Of a stretch of DNA of 15,171 bases, positions 6,965 to 13,745 are shown piece after piece. The position numbers and the translations under genes are program-made. This stretch comes from Chloroflexota bacterium (GTDB lineage Bacteria > Chloroflexota > Limnocylindria > Limnocylindrales > CSP1-4): positions 1 to 15,171 of the forward strand of contig JACVXW010000014.1 of NCBI GenBank assembly GCA_015661135.1, given 5' to 3'. The notes beneath the pieces were generated by a model that worked only from the letters and a program-made list of their open reading frames with translations, searched no databases and was not told where the DNA came from. Every line of letters begins with the position of its first letter. Positions within the stretch are counted from its first letter, which is position 1.

Positions 6965-8092
6965 CTACGCCGGGAGGTCACGCTCCGCGGGGCCGGTGTA
7001 GATGGCGTCGGGGCGGATGAGCCGGTTCGAGCCGGCCTGTTCGATGATGTGGGCGGTCCAGCCGGCATGGCGTGCCAGCGCGAAGGTGGCCGGGAAGAGA
7101 TCGGGGGTCAGGCCGACGCCCTGGAGGACCGCCGCCGCGTAGTACTCGACATTCGTCTTGAGGGCCCGCTCCGGATGGAGCTCGGCGAGGACTCGCAGCG
7201 CGACGTCTTCGACGGCGATCGCGAGGGCCAGCCAGTCCGGCTTGTGGTCCATCGCCTCGACGACGGTCCGGAGCGCCCTCGCCCGAGGGTCGTACGCCCG
7301 GTAGACCCGATGCCCGAAGCCCATCAGCCGCTCGCCGCGGGCGATGGCCTCGCGAACCCACTCCTCGGCGTGCTCGGGCGTGCCCACCCTGTGTAGCTGC
7401 TCGACCACCTCTGACGGGGCGCCGCCGTGGAGCGGGCCCTTCATCGCACCGATCGCCCCGGTCACGGCAGACGCGAGGTCGCTCTTGGTGGAGGTGATGA
7501 CGCGCGCGGCGAAGGTCGAGGCGTTCAGGCCGTGCTCGGCGCCGACGATGAAGTAGGCATCGAGGGCACGGGCCGTGCTCGCGTCCGCGGGCAAGCCGGT
7601 CAGCTGGTAGAGGAAGCCCGGGACCAGGTCAAGGGAAGGATCCGGCTCCACCGGATCGAGGCCCTGGCGGAGGCGGGCGAACGCGGCAAGGGCGGACGGC
7701 GAGAACGCCGTCAGCGCCCGCGCCTGCTCGGGCGTGGGCGGCCAGTCCAGTACCTGGGTGGCGCCCCAGACCGAGACAGCCGTTCGGAGCGCGTCCATCG
7801 GCTTGGCGGTCAGCGGAAGCGCGCGGAGCGCCGTCATCACGGCGGCAGGCACGGGAGCGGTGGGGAGGTGGTGGCGCGGCTCCCACTCGCCGGTCCAGAG
7901 GAGATTCGCGACCGCGGGGTAGGAGCCGTGCTCCACCAGATCACCGATCCGGTAGCCGCGATAGAGCAGCCGGCCAGCCTCGCCGTCCACGTAGCCGAGG
8001 GCCGTTTCGGCGGCGACCACGCCCTCGAGGCCGGGTGAGTAGGGCCGCTCCACGGGGGTCGGGGCCACGGCCGGCGCGATCGTGTCGGTCAT
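6965..8092 (-). CDS. Citrate synthase family protein (CitA/citrate synthase 2-like)
   Basis: This 375-residue protein is likely to condense oxaloacetate with acetyl-CoA at the entry of the TCA cycle; 2-methylcitrate synthase activity cannot be excluded. The N-terminus LEGVVAAETALGYVDGEAG with LLYRGYRIGDL is the usual small-domain start of bacterial short citrate synthases. Catalytic histidines are seen in EHGLNAST (H187) and GFGHRVYR (H261), with GPLHGGAPSE between them. The C-terminus has RLIRPDAIYTGP. The usual NVDFYSG motif with the catalytic Asp reads NVEYYAA (E316), as I recall for actinobacterial citrate synthase 2 proteins. ATG 8092 is favoured over in-frame starts up to 8185 because it precedes the conserved region and lies six bases after a TACCAT box. 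It is transcribed alone, convergent with the MFS gene. Confidence 0.88.
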   Translation of the reverse strand: MTDTIAPAVAPTPVERPYSPGLEGVVAAETALGYVDGEAGRLLYRGYRIGDLVEHGSYPAVANLLWTGEWEPRHHLPTAPVPAAVMTALRALPLTAKPMDALRTAVSVWGATQVLDWPPTPEQARALTAFSPSALAAFARLRQGLDPVEPDPSLDLVPGFLYQLTGLPADASTARALDAYFIVGAEHGLNASTFAARVITSTKSDLASAVTGAIGAMKGPLHGGAPSEVVEQLHRVGTPEHAEEWVREAIARGERLMGFGHRVYRAYDPRARALRTVVEAMDHKPDWLALAIAVEDVALRVLAELHPERALKTNVEYYAAAVLQGVGLTPDLFPATFALARHAGWTAHIIEQAGSNRLIRPDAIYTGPAERDLPA

Positions 8093-8098
8093 GACCGG

Positions 8099-8104
8099 AT
8101 GGTA
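8099..8104 (-). promoter_or_regulatory. Candidate -10 element of a leaderless citrate synthase transcript
   Basis: On the minus strand TACCAT (TANNNT pattern) ends six bases before the citrate synthase ATG at 8092, with no Shine-Dalgarno sequence between. The spacing matches the box in front of the MFS gene, suggesting leaderless transcription. It lies in the 58-base gap after the alpha/beta hydrolase stop (TAA, 8151-8153), and no clear terminator for the upstream operon is visible there. Confidence 0.45.
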
Positions 8105-8150
8105 GCCCCGCCCATCAAATCGCGGAGTGCCGAAGGTCCCGATTCCCCGG

Positions 8151-9002
8151 TTACGCCGGCGGGATGTTCGCGTTGAATCGGTCACGATCCAGGAAGGCCT
8201 CGACGGCCGTCAGGAATGCCTCCGGATGGGTGTGGTGGGCGGCGTGGGCGGCACCGTGGATCCGCGCGACGGTCCCATGCCTGAGGCGTTCGTCGAGGGA
8301 CTCCGTCGCCGCGTGGAATGCAGGCACGCTCTCCGTCCCGATGATCTGGAGCACAGGCACGCCGACGCCGCCGAGTGCCTCGAGCGAGGCCACGCGAGCG
8401 CGCTCGGCCTCGAGTTCGCGGAGGATCGTGGGGCTCGCTGCGACGCGGAGCGGCCAGACGGGATCGGCACGGAACTTCGCCATGCCGTCGTCGCCCATCC
8501 CGACGACCTCGCGCATGAAGGTCTCGAGCACGGCCTCGAGATCGCCGCCGGCGAGGTGGGCCCGAAGCCGGTCCGGGAGACCGGCAGCCTGGTACGGCCG
8601 GTCGTCCGGTGCCGGTGCGCCCTCGTAGGAGATAACGCGTCTGATCGCCGACGTCCTGAGGGCGGCCCCGAGTGCGCAGCGGCCGCCGAACGAGTGACCC
8701 AGGACGTCCACCGGCTCGCCGGCTTCGGCCGCGAGGGTCTCGGCCACGGCAGCGACGTCCTCGAATTCGCGCTCGATCGTGTAGGTCGGCCCATCGCCGG
8801 ACGCGCCCCGACCACGCCGATCGATCGCGTGAAGGCGGCGCCGTCGGCCGAGCATCGGCCCTACCACGCGAAATGTCAGGTGGTCCGCGGTTGTTCCGTG
8901 GACGAGCACGAGCGGAACGGTTCCGGCCGCCGCCTTGCCAGTGACGAACACCGCGATGGCCGTGCCGTCGGGCGAGTGGACGATTCGATCCGGATGGGTC
9001 AA
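8151..9002 (-). CDS. Alpha/beta-fold hydrolase, last gene of the pentose phosphate cluster
   Basis: This 283-residue soluble alpha/beta hydrolase has an oxyanion-hole HG in LVLVHGTT (35-36). DRRGRGASG follows strand 4. The nucleophile elbow is GHSFGG (S104), and the C-terminal GAAHAAHHTHPE contains the catalytic histidine (probably H253). The acid is less clear: IIGTES has Glu where many relatives have Asp. Substrate is unknown; an ester, lactone or peroxidase-like reaction is possible. The start is a TTG at 9000-9002 that overlaps the pgl stop as TTGA, implying translational coupling; there is no nearby ATG or GTG that keeps the first beta-strand. The placement behind 6-phosphogluconolactonase is suggestive, but the sequence gives no evidence that it acts on phosphosugar lactones. 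Confidence 0.85.
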   Translation of the reverse strand: MTHPDRIVHSPDGTAIAVFVTGKAAAGTVPLVLVHGTTADHLTFRVVGPMLGRRRRLHAIDRRGRGASGDGPTYTIEREFEDVAAVAETLAAEAGEPVDVLGHSFGGRCALGAALRTSAIRRVISYEGAPAPDDRPYQAAGLPDRLRAHLAGGDLEAVLETFMREVVGMGDDGMAKFRADPVWPLRVAASPTILRELEAERARVASLEALGGVGVPVLQIIGTESVPAFHAATESLDERLRHGTVARIHGAAHAAHHTHPEAFLTAVEAFLDRDRFNANIPPA

Positions 9003-9793
9003 TCGACGCTCGCCGCGCGAACGGCCGCCGGGAGATCGGTTGCGGCGGCCTCGTCGAGGATCCAGAGGGCGCCACCTCGCCGTGCCAGGAGCGCCGGCAG
9101 GTCCCGTTCCGATGCCCGGGCGCCAAAGATCCGGCCGACGATCGGCGCCTTGCCGGTCCCGTGGGCGACGACGATCGGCAGGTTTGTGGCGTCGATCACG
9201 CGGGGATGGAGCGTCACGCGTGCCACGTGCGGGGCGATGTGCGATGGAGCGGGTACGGCCTGGACCCAGCTCGGGTCATCCCAGGTCGCCGAGCCGGGGA
9301 AGACCGAGAACAGGTGCCCGTCCGAGCCGACCCCGATCAGGATCACGTCGAAGCGCGGGAAACCGGCCGGGTCGAGCGGCAGGTGCTCGGCCCGAATCGC
9401 TGCCTCGTACTGCGTCGCCACAGCCGGCGGGCCGACGCCGGCCGCGAGCGCTTCGCCGATCCGCATCGGGTGAACCTGGTCGAGCGGGATCGGGACGTTT
9501 CGCAGGAGAAGGTCCCAGCACGCCAGCGCGTTCGACAGGACGTCCTCCGGTGGCACCCATCGGTCATCGCCCCACCAGAGGTGGGCGCTGTCCCACGGCA
9601 CCGAGTCCACCAGGCCCGGGCCGGCAAGGTCCCGATAGATCGCACCGGGCGTCGACCCGCCGGTGGTCACCCAGTGGCCCACGCCCCGGTCCGCGACCGC
9701 GGCCGTCAACGCCGCGGCGATCCGCCGAGCGGCGACTTCCGACGCGTCCGCGGCGGTCGGCAGGATCAGGATCTCGGGCTCGCCGGGGCTCAC
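8999..9793 (-). CDS. pgl: 6-phosphogluconolactonase
   Basis: This 264-residue enzyme hydrolyses 6-phosphoglucono-1,5-lactone to 6-phosphogluconate, the step between Zwf and Gnd, in the cytoplasm. It belongs to the glucosamine/galactosamine-6-phosphate isomerase-like (DevB) family. It shows TGGSTP (44-49) for phosphate binding, WWGDDRWVPPEDVLSNA (from residue 73) and GVGSDGH (154-160), whose Asp and His are the family's catalytic region. Relatives usually read GMGPDGHTAS, and here GVGSDGHLFSVFPGS follows the same layout. The start is GTG 9793 with GAGGAG nine bases upstream, overlapping the opcA stop. The gap to opcA is 13 bases, and the stop overlaps the following hydrolase start. The neighbours zwf, opcA and gnd confirm the assignment. 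Confidence 0.93.
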   Translation of the reverse strand: MSPGEPEILILPTAADASEVAARRIAAALTAAVADRGVGHWVTTGGSTPGAIYRDLAGPGLVDSVPWDSAHLWWGDDRWVPPEDVLSNALACWDLLLRNVPIPLDQVHPMRIGEALAAGVGPPAVATQYEAAIRAEHLPLDPAGFPRFDVILIGVGSDGHLFSVFPGSATWDDPSWVQAVPAPSHIAPHVARVTLHPRVIDATNLPIVVAHGTGKAPIVGRIFGARASERDLPALLARRGGALWILDEAAATDLPAAVRAASVD

Positions 9794-9802
9794 GGGGCGT
9801 CG

Positions 9803-9808
9803 CTCCTC
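9803..9808 (-). promoter_or_regulatory. Shine-Dalgarno sequence of pgl
   Basis: On the minus strand GAGGAG lies nine bases before the pgl GTG at 9793 and overlaps the TGA stop of opcA (9807-9809). It supports the GTG start and coupling of pgl translation to opcA. Confidence 0.65.
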
Positions 9809-11057
9809 AGCCCGTTGCAGCGAGCTCGGCGGCCATCACGAGGGCCGCGATCGCGACCGGATCCCGACCGACCGACTCGACCGTCTCCGCGAGCAGTTCC
9901 ACCTCGGTCCGGCGCGGTGCCATGAACCGGCGCACGGGCAAGGCCCGCCCGCCGAGCGACGACCTGACCATCACGGCTTCTGCCTCCGCGGTCACCGCGA
10001 CATCGAGGGATCCGGGACCGCGAGTCGCGGTGAGCTCGACCGCGAGCGTGGTTCCCGGCGGCATCGTTGATTCGACCGGGACGAGGTGGGTCGGCACGCG
10101 CCTCCGGCCGGCTCGAAGGACGCCATCGACGGGCGCGCCGATGTCGGGATGCTCTGCCCCTGACATGTGCCCCGGCTTCGTCGGGCGAAGCGGTTCAACG
10201 ACGGACATTCCGAGCCGCGAGGCCAGCCAGGCAACGTGGTACAGCGGCTTGATCACGTTCGTGCCGCTGACTCCCGCACCGGGGTGGGCGGCATAGCGGA
10301 CGGTGATTCGGGTGATGCCGCCGAGGTACGGCCGAAGTTCGGGACGATCGAACGACGACGCGATGGCCTCGCGCCAGCGCGACTGGCGAAGCATCGCGAA
10401 GTCGGAGACGGCGAGGTGCCCGTCCCCGAGGTTCCGGTCGGCCACGATCGCCGCGAGGGCCGCAAGCCGGTCCAGTCCGTCGCCCGACCATGCGGAACCG
10501 TCCACGACCAGGCGATCCGACATGGCGAGAAGGTCGAGCGCCTGGGGCGAGGCGAGGGGCGGATCGCCGGGCCACCACAGGGTGACCGGGAGGTCGTGGA
10601 TGAGCAGCGGTGCGACGATCGCGCCGACGTGCCGGCCGCTCTCGCCGCCGGCGGTCAACTCGATGAGCTCGGCGCAGGTCTCCGCCGCGTCCGGACGGGG
10701 CAGGACGCAGTGGGCCTGGATGTGGGCGTCCAGCCAGGACGGGCCGTCCGGGTCCGCGCTCGACACGACGAGCGTCCGCGACGGGTGGCGACCGGCCAGA
10801 TTCCGGATGACGGCGGAGGCGTGCTCCGCGATCTCCGGACGCCGCGCGATCACGACGAGGTTCATCACGCTCGTCCGGGCGGCGACGTGACGCTCCGGGG
10901 CGCCGTCCGCGCCGGTCGTCGTGAGGGGTGCAGAGGTCCAGATTCTCGCCAGCTCGGCCTCGATGCCGGCGATCGTTCGCGTTCGCGAGGACCACCGCAG
11001 GACCGGCCCGCCGATCGTGGCCTCTGCAAGCGCCGTGGTGCCCCGCGCTGCGTCCAT
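9807..11057 (-). CDS. opcA: OpcA-like glucose-6-phosphate dehydrogenase assembly protein
   Basis: This 416-residue protein matches the OpcA family, which in cyanobacteria promotes assembly and activation of glucose-6-phosphate dehydrogenase and in actinobacteria lies next to zwf. Recognisable family stretches are TSVMNLVVI near residue 63, HPSRTLVV, HVGAIVAPLLIHDLPVTLWW with the core LWWPGDPP (W161-W162), DRLVVDGS, and SDFAMLRQSRWREAIASSFD. It is not an enzyme as far as known and should act in the cytoplasm on Zwf. ATG 11057 is two bases after the zwf stop (TGA, CG, ATG), the tightest non-overlapping junction in the cluster, which suits 1:1 expression with its client. No strong Shine-Dalgarno sequence is visible, so re-initiation after zwf is likely. 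The pgl gene follows after 13 bases. Confidence 0.9.
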   Translation of the reverse strand: MDAARGTTALAEATIGGPVLRWSSRTRTIAGIEAELARIWTSAPLTTTGADGAPERHVAARTSVMNLVVIARRPEIAEHASAVIRNLAGRHPSRTLVVSSADPDGPSWLDAHIQAHCVLPRPDAAETCAELIELTAGGESGRHVGAIVAPLLIHDLPVTLWWPGDPPLASPQALDLLAMSDRLVVDGSAWSGDGLDRLAALAAIVADRNLGDGHLAVSDFAMLRQSRWREAIASSFDRPELRPYLGGITRITVRYAAHPGAGVSGTNVIKPLYHVAWLASRLGMSVVEPLRPTKPGHMSGAEHPDIGAPVDGVLRAGRRRVPTHLVPVESTMPPGTTLAVELTATRGPGSLDVAVTAEAEAVMVRSSLGGRALPVRRFMAPRRTEVELLAETVESVGRDPVAIAALVMAAELAATG

Positions 11058-11059
11058 CG

Positions 11060-12637
11060 TCAGATCCGCCGCCAGCGGCGCCCATCGCGTTCGATGAGCG
11101 TCTCGGCGGCCTCGGGGCCCCAGGTGCCCGCCGCGTAGTTCGGGAATTCAGGTGCCGGGCCGTCCAGCCAGGAATCCACGATCGGGGTCGCGATCGCCCA
11201 GGCGGCCTCGACCTCGTCTTCCCGGGTGAACAGCGAGGCGTCGCCGAGCATGGCGTCCAGCAGGAGCGTTTCGTACGCGTCGGGCGAGTCCACGCTGAAC
11301 GCCGACCCGTAGGTGAAGTCCATCGTCACGGTTCGGATGTCCAGGCCGAGCCCCGGCACCTTGGACCCGAAACGCAGGAGGATGCCCTCGTCCGGCTGGA
11401 TCCGGATCGCGAGGACGTTGGGCTCGGGGTCAACCGCGGCGTCCCGGAACAGCCGGTGGGGCACGTCCTTGAACTGGATCGCGATCTCGGTTGCGCGCTT
11501 GGGCAGCCGCTTGCCTGCCCGGAGGTAGAACGGGACGCCGGACCAGCGCCAGTCGTCGATCTGGAACCGGGCAGCGACGAAGCTCTCGGTCTCCGAGATC
11601 GGGTCCACCTCGGGCTCCTCGCGGTAGCCTCGAACCTGCTGGGCCGCCACCCAGCCGGGTCCGTACTGGCCGCGGACCACGTTCCGTGCCGCGTCGGCGC
11701 GCGTCGGCTCGGGGATTGCCCGGAGGACCTTCACCTTCTCGTCGCGCAGCGCGTCCGCCTCGAACGTGGCCGGCGGCTCCATGGCGACGAGCGTCAGCAG
11801 CTGGAGGAGGTGGTTCTGGACGACGTCGCGGGTCGCACCGGTCTCTTCGTAGAAGCTTCCCCGCTCCTCCACGCCGATGGACTCGGCCATCGTGATCTGC
11901 ACGTGGTCCACGTAGCGCCGGTTCCAGAGCGGCTCGAAGATCCCGTTGCCGAACCGGAAGACCATCAGGTTCCGAACGGTCTCCTTGCCGAGGTAGTGAT
12001 CGATCCGGTAGACCTGCGACTCGCGGAAGACCTTGCCGACCTCGCGGTTGAGGCGTCTCGCGGAATCGAGGTCCCGCCCAAACGGCTTCTCGATCACGAT
12101 CCGCCGCCAGCCGCCGCCGTGGACCTCATGATCCAGCCCCGTCCGGCCGAGCTGGCCCACGATCAACGGGAAGGCGGACGACTGTGTCGCGAGGTAGAAG
12201 AGGCGATTGCCGGTCGTGCCGTGCTCACGATCCATGCCGTCCAGGCGCTCGGCGAGGCGGTCGTACGCCCCATCGTCGGCGAAGTCGCCCCGGTGATAGA
12301 CGATCCGATCCAGGAACTGGCGCTCGATCTCCCGATCCAGCGGGACGCGGTTGAATTCCGCCAGGGACCTGCCGATCTCCACGCGGAACGTCTCGTCCGT
12401 GTACGGCCGCCGTCCGACCGCGACGAGCATCCAGTCCTGCGGCAGGAGATTCGTCCGCCACAACTGGGCAAGCGCCGGAAAGACCTTCCGGTGCGAGAGG
12501 TCGCCGGTCGCGCCGAACAGGACGACGACGTGGGGATCCGGCACGCGCTCCAGGCGCAACCCTTCCCGGAGTGGATTGCGCTCCGTTTGCGCCGCCCGCC
12601 GGCGCTTGCCGGTCCGCTCCAGGCGAAGCTCGCGCAT
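11060..12637 (-). CDS. zwf: Glucose-6-phosphate 1-dehydrogenase
   Basis: This 525-residue enzyme oxidises glucose-6-phosphate to 6-phosphogluconolactone, the first step of the oxidative pentose phosphate pathway. The cofactor-binding motif is FGATGDLSHRK (from residue 41). EKPFGRDLDSA precedes the substrate motif RIDHYLGKE (211-219, with H214 and K218). The catalytic base is expected to be H276 in DVVQNHLLQ. Further hallmarks are NRRYVDHVQITMAESIGVEERGSFYEETGA and, near the C-terminus, DAYETLLLDAMLGD. It is about 30 residues longer than E. coli Zwf at the N-terminus, an Arg-rich stretch. ATG 12637 is chosen, 56 bases after the gnd stop. GTG 12679 (539 residues, 14 bases after gnd) is a real alternative, because neither has a good ribosome site. 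Longer starts would overlap gnd. OpcA follows two bases downstream. Confidence 0.94.
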   Translation of the reverse strand: MRELRLERTGKRRRAAQTERNPLREGLRLERVPDPHVVVLFGATGDLSHRKVFPALAQLWRTNLLPQDWMLVAVGRRPYTDETFRVEIGRSLAEFNRVPLDREIERQFLDRIVYHRGDFADDGAYDRLAERLDGMDREHGTTGNRLFYLATQSSAFPLIVGQLGRTGLDHEVHGGGWRRIVIEKPFGRDLDSARRLNREVGKVFRESQVYRIDHYLGKETVRNLMVFRFGNGIFEPLWNRRYVDHVQITMAESIGVEERGSFYEETGATRDVVQNHLLQLLTLVAMEPPATFEADALRDEKVKVLRAIPEPTRADAARNVVRGQYGPGWVAAQQVRGYREEPEVDPISETESFVAARFQIDDWRWSGVPFYLRAGKRLPKRATEIAIQFKDVPHRLFRDAAVDPEPNVLAIRIQPDEGILLRFGSKVPGLGLDIRTVTMDFTYGSAFSVDSPDAYETLLLDAMLGDASLFTREDEVEAAWAIATPIVDSWLDGPAPEFPNYAAGTWGPEAAETLIERDGRRWRRI

Positions 12638-12693
12638 CGTCCGGGGCGTCGCGCCGGGCGGGGTCGCGATCCTCGTCACCCTGGCGCTCGCGT

Positions 12694-13593
12694 TCAGGAC
12701 GTCTTGACCGCGTGGCCGCCGAACTCGTTGCGAAGGGCGGCAAGGACCTTGGCCCCGTAGCTGTCGTCCTGGCGCGAGCGGAAGCGGGTCTGAAGGGCGA
12801 GCGTGATGACCGGCGCCGGGACGTCCCGGTCGATCGCCTCCTGGACCGTCCAGCGGCCCTCGCCGGAGTCCGCGACCCAACCCTTGAGGTGCTCAAGGTC
12901 CTGGCCCTGGCCCTTGTAAGCACGCCCCAGCAGTTCCAGGAGCCACGATCGGACGACGCTGCCGTGCATCCAGTTGTCGGCGATGGCGGCGAGGTCCAGG
13001 TCGTACTCGCTGGCGTGGAGGATCTCGAAACCCTCCGCGTAGGCCTGCATCATTCCGTACTCGATCCCGTTGTGGATCATCTTCACGTAGTGCCCGGCGC
13101 CAGGGAGGCCCGCGTGGATGTAGCCGCCCTCGGGGGCGAGGCTCCGGAAGACGGGCTCGAGAGGGCTGACCGCCGCCGCTTCGCCACCGACCATCAGGCA
13201 GAAGCCGTTCTGTAGTCCCCAGATGCCACCGGACACGCCGGCATCCACGTAGTGCACTCCCTGCTTCTGGAGTTCCGCGTGGCGCCGGACGTCGTCGTGG
13301 AAGTTGGTGTTGCCGCCGTCCACGATGGTGTCGCCGGGCTCCAGGTGCTCCATCAGTTCGCGGATCTGGGACTCCGTTGCGTCGCCGGCCGGGACCATGA
13401 TCCAGACCGTCCTCGGCTTCTGGAGCTTGGTGACGAGCTCCGCAATGGTGAAGGACGGCTCGGCGCCCTCGGTCGCGATCTCCTGCGTCTTCTCCGGGGT
13501 TCGGTTGTAGGCCACGACCTCGTGACCGTCACGCAGCAGGCGGCGGACCATGTTGCCGCCCATCCGGCCGAGGCCTATGAACCCGATTCGCAT
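12694..13593 (-). CDS. gnd: 6-phosphogluconate dehydrogenase, decarboxylating, short form
   Basis: This 299-residue enzyme oxidatively decarboxylates 6-phosphogluconate to ribulose-5-phosphate. It is the short (GntZ/YqeC-like, about 300 aa) form that lacks most of the C-terminal all-helical extension of the 470-residue E. coli enzyme. The N-terminal Rossmann motif is GFIGLGRMGGNM (4-15). Strand 2 ends in YNRTPEK (29-35). Substrate and catalytic features are DGGNTN (92-97), VSGGIWG (120-126) and VKMIHNGIEYG (K171, N175, E178). The NRT after strand 2 is the NADP-type sequence, whereas NAD-using short forms usually have an acidic residue there. The start ATG 13593 has GGAGG nine bases upstream; an open frame reaches 13659 but adds no family sequence. 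The gene follows pgi after 152 bases and precedes zwf. Confidence 0.94.
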   Translation of the reverse strand: MRIGFIGLGRMGGNMVRRLLRDGHEVVAYNRTPEKTQEIATEGAEPSFTIAELVTKLQKPRTVWIMVPAGDATESQIRELMEHLEPGDTIVDGGNTNFHDDVRRHAELQKQGVHYVDAGVSGGIWGLQNGFCLMVGGEAAAVSPLEPVFRSLAPEGGYIHAGLPGAGHYVKMIHNGIEYGMMQAYAEGFEILHASEYDLDLAAIADNWMHGSVVRSWLLELLGRAYKGQGQDLEHLKGWVADSGEGRWTVQEAIDRDVPAPVITLALQTRFRSRQDDSYGAKVLAALRNEFGGHAVKTS

Positions 13594-13602
13594 GTCGTGG
13601 CG

Positions 13603-13607
13603 CCTCC
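13603..13607 (-). promoter_or_regulatory. Shine-Dalgarno sequence of gnd
   Basis: On the minus strand GGAGG lies nine bases before the gnd ATG at 13593. It supports this start over in-frame alternatives further upstream. Confidence 0.6.
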
Positions 13608-13676
13608 GATGGAGCAGGGGAGCGGCGGCGTGTTTTCCGTCCCGGCCGTTGGCACGCACGCTTCCGGCCTCGCTGC

Positions 13677-13682
13677 AGTCTA
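13677..13682 (-). promoter_or_regulatory. Weak candidate -10 element for the gnd-zwf-opcA-pgl unit
   Basis: TAGACT on the minus strand fits a TANNNT -10 and would give a leader of about 75 bases before gnd. No recognisable -35 is present 16-18 bases upstream, so the call rests on the box and on its place in an otherwise unusually long gap. Confidence 0.25.
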
Positions 13683-13745
13683 CGCGCGGCGGGTTGCGGC
13701 ACTCCGAGGCAGAGTTGCTTGCGCCCGATGCAAGGTGTTAGCGGG

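Larger units (their letters stand above)
13594..13745 (-). other. Intergenic region between pgi and gnd
   Basis: This 152-base gap is the longest non-coding stretch in the window. It contains the gnd ribosome site, a TAGACT box on the minus strand at 13677-13682, and a short inverted repeat CTTGC-GCCCGAT-GCAAG at 13718-13734 just after the pgi stop. The repeat has a five-base-pair stem and no T-run, so it is at best a weak attenuator or 3'-end structure. The gap suggests that gnd and the genes after it can be transcribed separately from pgi. Confidence 0.4.

Noticed and set aside
8093..8185. Upstream extension of citrate synthase to 406 residues
   Set aside because: It overlaps the hydrolase end, has no family similarity, and contains the probable -10 box.
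10928..12760. 610-codon open frame on the plus strand antisense to zwf and opcA
   Set aside because: It is a compositional shadow in GC-rich DNA: the opposite strand encodes unmistakable Zwf and OpcA, and the plus-strand product shows no recognisable domain.
12680..12880. Upstream extension of zwf to a 606-residue protein
   Set aside because: It would overlap the end of gnd, and the added residues look like shadow sequence.
13718..13734. Inverted repeat CTTGC/GCAAG after the pgi stop as an intrinsic terminator
   Set aside because: The stem is only five base pairs and no T-run follows, so it is not strong enough to call.
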